Source: Clostridiales bacterium (GTDB lineage: Bacteria; Bacillota; Clostridia; Christensenellales; Aristaeellaceae). Taken from it: a stretch of DNA of 64,000 nucleotides. A program made the translations under genes and the position numbers. The notes below the pieces were generated by a model. The model made no database searches, was not told the origin of the DNA, and worked only from the letters and a program-made list of their open reading frames with translations. This document shows, in pieces, positions 58,961 through 64,000 of this stretch (the stretch's first letter is position 1; each line of letters starts with the position of its first letter). The stretch is from NCBI GenBank assembly GCA_012729115.1, contig JAAYDR010000023.1, positions 62,001-126,000 of the forward strand, read 5' to 3'.

Positions 58961-60168
58961 GGCCGCGCCTCCTTTTCAGGAGCCGAATGATGGGGGGGGA
59001 GACGCAGCAATTCCCGGGTTACTGTTTTTACGATGTCGTCATGGTCCTCCCGGACCAGTTGTTTCCTGGCCTGGAGAATGAAGGGGTGAATGGGCTCCTT
59101 TGCCACGGACTCCAGCAGGGAAGCGAGGCCCTCCGGTTTCTCCAACGTGGGCAGAATCTGCCGGGCCTGGGCTGTGAGGCTGTGCTTCCAGACCAGACCG
59201 TCAGGGTAACGGCTGAAGATGAGCTTGCGTCCAGCCAGAATGGCGCTTTCTGCCAGGCTGCTGAAATCCGATATCACGATATCGCAAGCCGCCAGATAGG
59301 GCAGGAAGTCCTCCTTGGGGCTGCGCACCAGCATGCCTCTTTGCCGCTGGGCTTCCACAAGTTCCCCCATAGGCCTGATGCTTGGATCATAGGAGGTGTA
59401 CTCATTGGGGTGGATGCTGAACAAGAACTGATACCCTCTGTTCCGCAGGAGATCACAGGCGTCAAAGATCCCTTCCCCCAACGTGTGAAACAGGCTGTTC
59501 TCCCGCCAGGAGCCGAAGAATCCCACCAGGCAGGTGTCCTGGCTCACCCCCAGCAACCGGCGGGTTTCCATGCGGCGCTTGAGGGCTGCCTCCGTTTCCG
59601 CCGCAAATTTGAAGCCCGTATGTACCATGAGAGCCGCCATGTCCGGGTCGGACTCTTTCATGGCCTCCATGATCAGGGCGTTGCTTTCCAGCATACGGGA
59701 AAACTTGGGCTTCCCATCCTCCCCTTTGGCATAGTCCCCATAGCAGTACAGGTTCTGCCCTCCATCCATGGAGATGATGTGCAAGCCGTGGTTTACATAC
59801 AGGATGGGGGTCATTTTTTTCGTAAAGCTGGCCGGCGTACGCAAGTCAGCGCAGACAATCAGGTCAAAAGCGCGTCGGCCCGGGTGGGGGCAGAGGGGAA
59901 TACTGTATTTGAGAATGAATTGCTGAAATTCGTTTTTCGGATCATTCTCCCTGGGAAAGCCCGGGTCGCAAAGAAAGAACCGGTAGCACGGATCCCCCAT
60001 CACAGTCTGGACAAAGCGCTGGATATGGGAGGTCATCGCATTGTTGTTCACATAGAGAAGGATATGTTTTTGGTGGGTGAAAAGGAAGCGCAGGTGTGGA
60101 TAGAGCCTGTAGTACAGATTGCGCAAGGGTCGCACAATGGGCTTGGCCCAAGAAAGAAGCGCTTTCAT
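58957..60168 (-). CDS. CDP-glycerol glycerophosphotransferase family protein
   Basis: Protein of 403 residues resembling the C-terminal catalytic part of TagB/TagF (PF04464). YVNHGLHIISMDGG and FLFSIHPNEYTSYDPSIRPMGE give the two conserved His regions; CDIVISDFSSLAESAILAGRKLIFSRYPDG matches the Ser-Ser donor-binding motif. It would transfer glycerol-phosphate or a similar alcohol-phosphate to a polymer. ATG 60168 lies seven bases after the stop of the racemase gene; the longer frame from 60354 would run inside that gene. A true tagD-type cytidylyltransferase is not recognised, but the nucleotidyltransferase upstream could fill the role. Confidence 0.82.
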   Translation of the reverse strand: MKALLSWAKPIVRPLRNLYYRLYPHLRFLFTHQKHILLYVNNNAMTSHIQRFVQTVMGDPCYRFFLCDPGFPRENDPKNEFQQFILKYSIPLCPHPGRRAFDLIVCADLRTPASFTKKMTPILYVNHGLHIISMDGGQNLYCYGDYAKGEDGKPKFSRMLESNALIMEAMKESDPDMAALMVHTGFKFAAETEAALKRRMETRRLLGVSQDTCLVGFFGSWRENSLFHTLGEGIFDACDLLRNRGYQFLFSIHPNEYTSYDPSIRPMGELVEAQRQRGMLVRSPKEDFLPYLAACDIVISDFSSLAESAILAGRKLIFSRYPDGLVWKHSLTAQARQILPTLEKPEGLASLLESVAKEPIHPFILQARKQLVREDHDDIVKTVTRELLRLPPHHSAPEKEARP

Positions 60169-60175
60169 CCGGCAT

Positions 60176-60925
60176 TCACCCAATTTCCGCCAGATAGTCG
60201 CTGACCAGAACCCGGGCGGTTGCCTGAAGGGGATCGTGAAGGCGCACTCCCAGCCCAGCTTCCCGTTTCGCTCCCAGGGCGTCCCGGAGCAGTGGGAATT
60301 CCGTGCAGCCCAGTACCACGTCCCGGCAGGCCTGGGAGAGGAGCAATGCCTCAAAGCGGTCTATCATGGCATGATCGATGGCGTCCTGCTTCACGGCCTC
60401 GATCAACTCCCGAAGCTCGGGGTAGACCTCCGGCCCCACGCCATGTACCTTGACCCCATGGTGGGCAAGCACCGCCGGATAAATCCCCACGTCCAGGGTC
60501 CCTTCCGTGGCAATAAGGCTGACTTCCTCAACCCCCTTGGCTTTCAGGCTCGCACCCAGTATCTCCAGAATGTGGCGCAGGCGGAAGGGTTTGCCGCCGC
60601 ACAGTTCCTGGGCCAGGGGCAGTACTTGGGGTAAAAACGCGTGGGACGTGTTGCAGCACAGCACGATGTCTGTGCAACCCAGGTTGACCAGTCCCGCCAT
60701 ATGACCGGCCAGCTGTCCGATAAGTTCCTCCCGCTTTTCTCCATAGAGAATCGCCCGCACCCGGCTGGGCATCTGGCATGCGTTGTCCACCACGATGCGG
60801 GGCCTGTCCCACTCCTTCTCCCCGGGGAAGGCCCGTACCAGGCTTAAAAAAAAGGCTGCGGTGGCCAGGGAGCCCATGCCTCCCAATATGCCGATGGCAT
60901 CCTTTCCCTGGGTGATTCGGTTCAT
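60176..60925 (-). CDS. Aspartate/glutamate racemase family protein
   Basis: Protein of 249 residues of the Asp/Glu racemase superfamily. AIGILGGMGSLATAAFFLSLV is the N-terminal loop. The two catalytic cysteines lie in IVLCCNTSHAFLP and DVVLGCTEFPLL, as in PLP-independent racemases. HGVKVHGVGPEVYPELRELI links the two domains. AAAGGAG lies about ten bases before ATG 60925. It is second in a surface-polymer operon, so it may make a D-amino acid or related compound that decorates the polymer; this is inferred. Confidence 0.85.
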   Translation of the reverse strand: MNRITQGKDAIGILGGMGSLATAAFFLSLVRAFPGEKEWDRPRIVVDNACQMPSRVRAILYGEKREELIGQLAGHMAGLVNLGCTDIVLCCNTSHAFLPQVLPLAQELCGGKPFRLRHILEILGASLKAKGVEEVSLIATEGTLDVGIYPAVLAHHGVKVHGVGPEVYPELRELIEAVKQDAIDHAMIDRFEALLLSQACRDVVLGCTEFPLLRDALGAKREAGLGVRLHDPLQATARVLVSDYLAEIG

Positions 60926-60939
60926 TGTCGTTTACTCCT

Positions 60940-61680
60940 TTAAAATGGCGCTTGTTCTGCCAGGGCCAGGTCATGGAGATCATCCACCTCGTACCAGCGG
61001 CTGGCGGGAATGGTGAGCGCTCGGATGTCGTTGTTGCCATAATAGATCAGCCCGCCGATCACCAGCTCATAATAGCTGTTGACCCCCTGGGTTTTCACAT
61101 AGGTATCCAGGTTGGGCATCAGCACATCAAGCAGGAATTCTTTCTGGAACAGGTAGGCATTGACGGTTTTTAGTGCGGAGGAATCATCGAAATCCTCCCC
61201 CTGGTCCCGTTTGAGCACCAGAGCCTTGCACCGGCCATCCTCCTTTGCAAACACCACGGAGCCATTCATGGTGGCACGGTTGAAGGGGCTCACCAAAATG
61301 CGGCATTCGCCCTGGCCGGTCAGAAGGGCCTGGATCAGATCATCCGTGTAGTAAATATCGCATTCCAGCAGTAGGCAGGCATCCTTCAGCAGGGGCCTGG
61401 CCAACGCCAGGGAATAGACGTTGTTGGTGGTTTCATACTGAGGGTTTTCCACATAGAGGACTTCCATGCCCTTGTACTCGTTTCCCACCACTGAGCGGAT
61501 GTCCTCTGCCCGGTGGCCCACCACCAGAATCACCTGGGTAATCACCTTCGCCCTTGCCAGGCAGTCCAAGGCATGGATAAGAAGGGGCGTGCCTTTCACA
61601 GGAACCAGCGCTTTGGGCAGGGTCTCCGTCAGAGGGCGCAGGCGCTTGCCAAAGCCTGCGGCTAGGATGATGGCTTGCAT
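60940..61680 (-). CDS. Nucleotidyltransferase (LicC/sugar-phosphate type)
   Basis: NTP-transferase of 246 residues. MQAIILAAGFGKRLRPLTETLPKALVPVKG is the nucleotide-binding signature with GxGxRLxPLT and the catalytic Lys. LLLECDIYYTDD is the metal Asp motif, and the C-terminal WYEVDDLHDL matches the ending of phosphocholine cytidylyltransferase (LicC) relatives. First gene of the operon; AAAGGATG lies five bases before ATG 61680. It probably activates a small phosphorylated group (choline, ethanolamine, glycerol or sugar) for the downstream transferase. The exact substrate is unknown. Confidence 0.82.
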   Translation of the reverse strand: MQAIILAAGFGKRLRPLTETLPKALVPVKGTPLLIHALDCLARAKVITQVILVVGHRAEDIRSVVGNEYKGMEVLYVENPQYETTNNVYSLALARPLLKDACLLLECDIYYTDDLIQALLTGQGECRILVSPFNRATMNGSVVFAKEDGRCKALVLKRDQGEDFDDSSALKTVNAYLFQKEFLLDVLMPNLDTYVKTQGVNSYYELVIGGLIYYGNNDIRALTIPASRWYEVDDLHDLALAEQAPF

Positions 61681-61723
61681 ACAGGCATCCTTTCCAGGGC
61701 GGGAACTTCCGCCGCTTTCGCCT

Positions 61724-61752
61724 AGTGTAGCAGAAAACAGGGCATCTTTCAA
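61724..61752 (-). promoter_or_regulatory. Promoter of the surface-polymer operon
   Basis: Minus-strand TTGAAA (61747-61752) and TACACT (61724-61729), 17 bases apart, 44 bases before the first gene. Genes to 56734 are spaced or overlap tightly, so all five probably share it. Confidence 0.65.
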
Positions 61753-61881
61753 GCAAGCGCCCCTATGCGGCAGCAGCTTCTCCTAAATTCAGCCAGGAAT
61801 TTTCCATTCTTTTGGAACATCTTGCCCGCGTCAATCGTCCTATTCAAAGAGTGCGTTTTTTGGCGCAGAAGGAGGTTTGTG

Positions 61882-64000
61882 ATGATGAGGCAATTGATGA
61901 GGCAATTGATGAGGCGTATCCTTTGTTTGGGGCTGTTCCTGGTGCTGCTCATGGTTGGCATGGCATCCCTGGCTGAGGAAGGGCAGAGTGCCGATTTTTT
62001 TCTGACCCAGCTCATCGCCCAGGAAGAGGGCTATGGAAATATCGATTATCCCATGGGCGCGGTATCTGTGGGTGATGTTTTGTATATCCTCACGGATAAA
62101 GCTCTCCACACCTGGAGGAGGGGCATGGAGCAGCCGGAGAAGCTGCTGACCTTCCCCCAGATGGAGTTGGATGGCCAGGAGGAGGATGCCCGGTCCCTTC
62201 AGTTGGAAACCACCCCCGACCCCATCGCTGAGATGGGGGAGATGCTGCGGCACTATTCCTCCAAGCTGTTTACCGATGGAAAGCGGTTGCTGGCCCTTCG
62301 CATGGAGCAGGGCGAGATCTGGCAGGTGACCGATGAAGCGGGTGCGCTGGCGCCCCGGATGGAAACCGCCCTGGATTTTTCCGCCTTCCGCAATCAGGAG
62401 GGGGATTTCGGCTATCCTGACATAAAAGACATCGAGCTATTGGAGGGCCATCTGTATCTGGTGGCCGTGAACTACGAGAAATCCGATACCCCCATTCTGT
62501 ACCGCTGGGAGATCGCCACCGGCAAGGTAGGCCAGGAACTCGCTTGCCAGATCGTCTCCATGGCCCCCTACAGGGAGGGGAAATTTCTTTGCATTCTGGT
62601 GGATCAAACCGCCTGGGAGGATAATGAGGCTCCCCAGGCCCGGTTGGCCGTTCTTGATCCCAAGACCGATGCCTTTGAGGAACGGTTTCCCCTGGGGAGT
62701 TACAATTGCATAGGCCTTGTGTACAACCCGGAGAATGACACCGCTTATTTCATGGAAGACTCTCTGGCTTACAGCCTGCCCGGCGTTGTCCAGCCGGCCA
62801 AAAAGTCCGCATACTTCATCAACCGGACGTGGGAGAACCTGGGCTGCGGGCTGCTTCAGGGCGGATGGTATTATCAGTGCAGCTCCGATGGGGTGTCCGT
62901 TCGGCAGTTGGACATGCCCGGTGTGGAAAATGGAGCTCTTACGATCTACGGCGTATATGGAAATCCGGCCCACCTGGCCTTTTCAACCCGGTATCCCCAG
63001 ATTCCAACCGCTTTGATGAATGAGTATTACGATTCCCTGGAGGCCTTTGCCAATGCCATCGTATCCGGCCAGGACGCTGCGGATGTGCTCCAGCTCTACA
63101 GCTCGGGCGCGCCTATCCGGCAGCTCATCGATAAGGGCTATGCCATGGATTTGAGCGGAAATGCCGACATCATGGCCGCTGTGGAGGGCATGTATCCGGC
63201 TTTGGTGGACAGTTACCGCAGGGATGGGAAAGTTTTTGGCCTGCCGCTGAATATCTACGCTTCCTCCATCGGATACAACAAGTCCGCCCTGCAGGAGCTC
63301 GGCCTGACCCGGGAGGATCTGCCCACGACCTGGATAGAACTGATGGACTTTATCGCCAACTGGCAGGAGGACTATGGTGAGGACAACCCGGGAGTTCATC
63401 TGATGGACAACATGGGGGTAAAGGATTCCCTGCTGGACAGCCTGATGGAAAGTTATGCTGCGTACAGCCTGAAGACCTGGGGCAGGATTGACTTTGACAC
63501 CCCGCTTTTTCACAAGTTGATGACCGCCTATGATGCCATTGACGGCGACCAGTTTCCCCAGCCCCAGGGAGAGGAGGAAGAGGAATTCTGGAACGCCAAG
63601 CATTTGCTGACCTTGTATGCCGGTTATACGGATCTGCAATACAGCATGCGCCAGGATGAATGGTACATGACCCCCCTGCCCCTGCCCCTGGATGAGGGGC
63701 TGGAGTTGGTGATCGCCGCTTCCGGAGAGGTCATGATCATCAATCCCCGCACCACCCGGCCGGAGCAAGCGCTGCTGTACGTGGCCAACGCCGCGCGGAA
63801 TTATGACAAAAGGTCCAGCCTGATTACCCTGTTTCCGGGGAACAACGACCCGGTACCCAACCAGAGCTTTGAGGAGGATCTGGCCAGTTGGGAAAAGACC
63901 CTTGCCCGGATTCGCAAGCAACTGGAGACAGCCTCCCCGGAGGAAAGACCTGACCTGTTGGATAGTGAAAAGTACATGTCGGAGTTGATCTCCAAGGCAG
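61882..64000 (+). CDS. Large secreted protein: beta-rich N-terminal region plus solute-binding module (right edge cut)
   Basis: Open frame from ATG 61882 to the window end, 706 codons, no stop. AAGGAGG lies six bases upstream. MRQLMRQLMRRILCLGLFLVLLMVGMASLAEEG is a signal peptide encoded partly by a 12-base tandem repeat. Residues 40-370 contain repeated strand pairs (GAVSVGDVLYILTDKALHTW; SSKLFTDGKRLLALRMEQGEI; DIELLEGHLYLVAVNY) suggesting a beta-propeller. From about residue 375 it resembles family-1 solute-binding proteins: YYDSLEAFANAIVSG, GKVFGLPLNIYASSIGYNKSALQELGLT, PTTWIELMDFI and WYMTPLPLPLDEG. Such a fusion is unusual. The 3' end lies beyond the window. Confidence 0.8.
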   Translation, partial: MMRQLMRQLMRRILCLGLFLVLLMVGMASLAEEGQSADFFLTQLIAQEEGYGNIDYPMGAVSVGDVLYILTDKALHTWRRGMEQPEKLLTFPQMELDGQEEDARSLQLETTPDPIAEMGEMLRHYSSKLFTDGKRLLALRMEQGEIWQVTDEAGALAPRMETALDFSAFRNQEGDFGYPDIKDIELLEGHLYLVAVNYEKSDTPILYRWEIATGKVGQELACQIVSMAPYREGKFLCILVDQTAWEDNEAPQARLAVLDPKTDAFEERFPLGSYNCIGLVYNPENDTAYFMEDSLAYSLPGVVQPAKKSAYFINRTWENLGCGLLQGGWYYQCSSDGVSVRQLDMPGVENGALTIYGVYGNPAHLAFSTRYPQIPTALMNEYYDSLEAFANAIVSGQDAADVLQLYSSGAPIRQLIDKGYAMDLSGNADIMAAVEGMYPALVDSYRRDGKVFGLPLNIYASSIGYNKSALQELGLTREDLPTTWIELMDFIANWQEDYGEDNPGVHLMDNMGVKDSLLDSLMESYAAYSLKTWGRIDFDTPLFHKLMTAYDAIDGDQFPQPQGEEEEEFWNAKHLLTLYAGYTDLQYSMRQDEWYMTPLPLPLDEGLELVIAASGEVMIINPRTTRPEQALLYVANAARNYDKRSSLITLFPGNNDPVPNQSFEEDLASWEKTLARIRKQLETASPEERPDLLDSEKYMSELISKA

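Noticed and set aside
1-64000. CRISPR arrays, tRNA, rRNA, transposases, prophage genes
   Set aside because: Looked for repeat-spacer patterns, tRNA cloverleaf arms, rRNA signatures and transposase motifs; found none.

Overview
The window looks like chromosome of a Bacillota (Clostridia-type), endospore-forming anaerobe of roughly 55-60 % GC, judged by eye. Evidence: AGGAGG ribosome sites before almost every gene, frequent TTG/GTG starts, TTGACA-17-TATAAT promoters, whiA followed by a crh-like HPr gene, SipL-like (DUF3794+LysM), YlmC/YmxH-like and RsfA-like sporulation proteins, DUF896 and DUF1292 proteins, NrdR, a proofreading-dead Pol I and an LtaS-like enzyme. I see no rRNA, tRNA, CRISPR array, insertion sequence or prophage. 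The species cannot be named from this text.

Layout. 1-10.5 kb holds ordinary housekeeping genes on both strands: M1 peptidase (cut by the left edge), a GT2-GtrA glycosyltransferase, GNAT, DUF896, DUF1292, cutC, an EamA transporter, a VOC/MBL operon and glgP. 10.6-18.3 kb looks like the replication-origin neighbourhood. It has three parS sites exactly 46 bp apart, addA, an unusual DnaA-box cluster inside addA, a lipoprotein made of five peptidoglycan-binding domains, dnaN, and next to dnaN an intergenic region with the parts of a bacterial oriC: an AT-rich stretch, a TAG-trio run, a G cluster and several DnaA boxes. dnaA is not adjacent. A one-mismatch parS copy lies on the other side at 27.1 kb.

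18.2-23.9 kb has crh-whiA, a ROK fructokinase and a selenium/sulfur/molybdenum module (yedE, tusA-like and DUF3343 genes overlapping as one unit; a divergent EF2568-type desulfurase; a ModE-like regulator). 24-36.4 kb has SipL-like, MATE, YARHG, an acyltransferase fused to a membrane domain, flavin reductase, metallophosphoesterase, LtaS-like sulfatase, an E2-like protein lacking catalytic residues and an orphan ABC ATPase. 36.5-50.7 kb has uvrC, a triple FMN-binding surface protein, ylmC-like, nrdR and a run polA-coaE-lytic transglycosylase-solute-binding protein-CHAP, then a secreted caspase-like protein. 50.7-56.5 kb has a GT2, the RsfA-like regulator, a solute-binding-like protein, a phosphoglucomutase and hsp20.

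56.7-61.7 kb is a five-gene minus-strand operon that looks like a surface glycopolymer pathway: nucleotidyltransferase, Asp/Glu racemase-like, CDP-glycerol glycerophosphotransferase-like, flippase, HAD hydrolase. The right edge cuts a large secreted protein with a solute-binding module. Between 27 and 52 kb, 15 of 18 genes are on the plus strand, as expected for replication moving right from an origin near 18 kb. The most notable content is the origin neighbourhood (oriC, parS array, DnaA-box cluster in addA), the selenium module, and several envelope proteins with unusual architecture.
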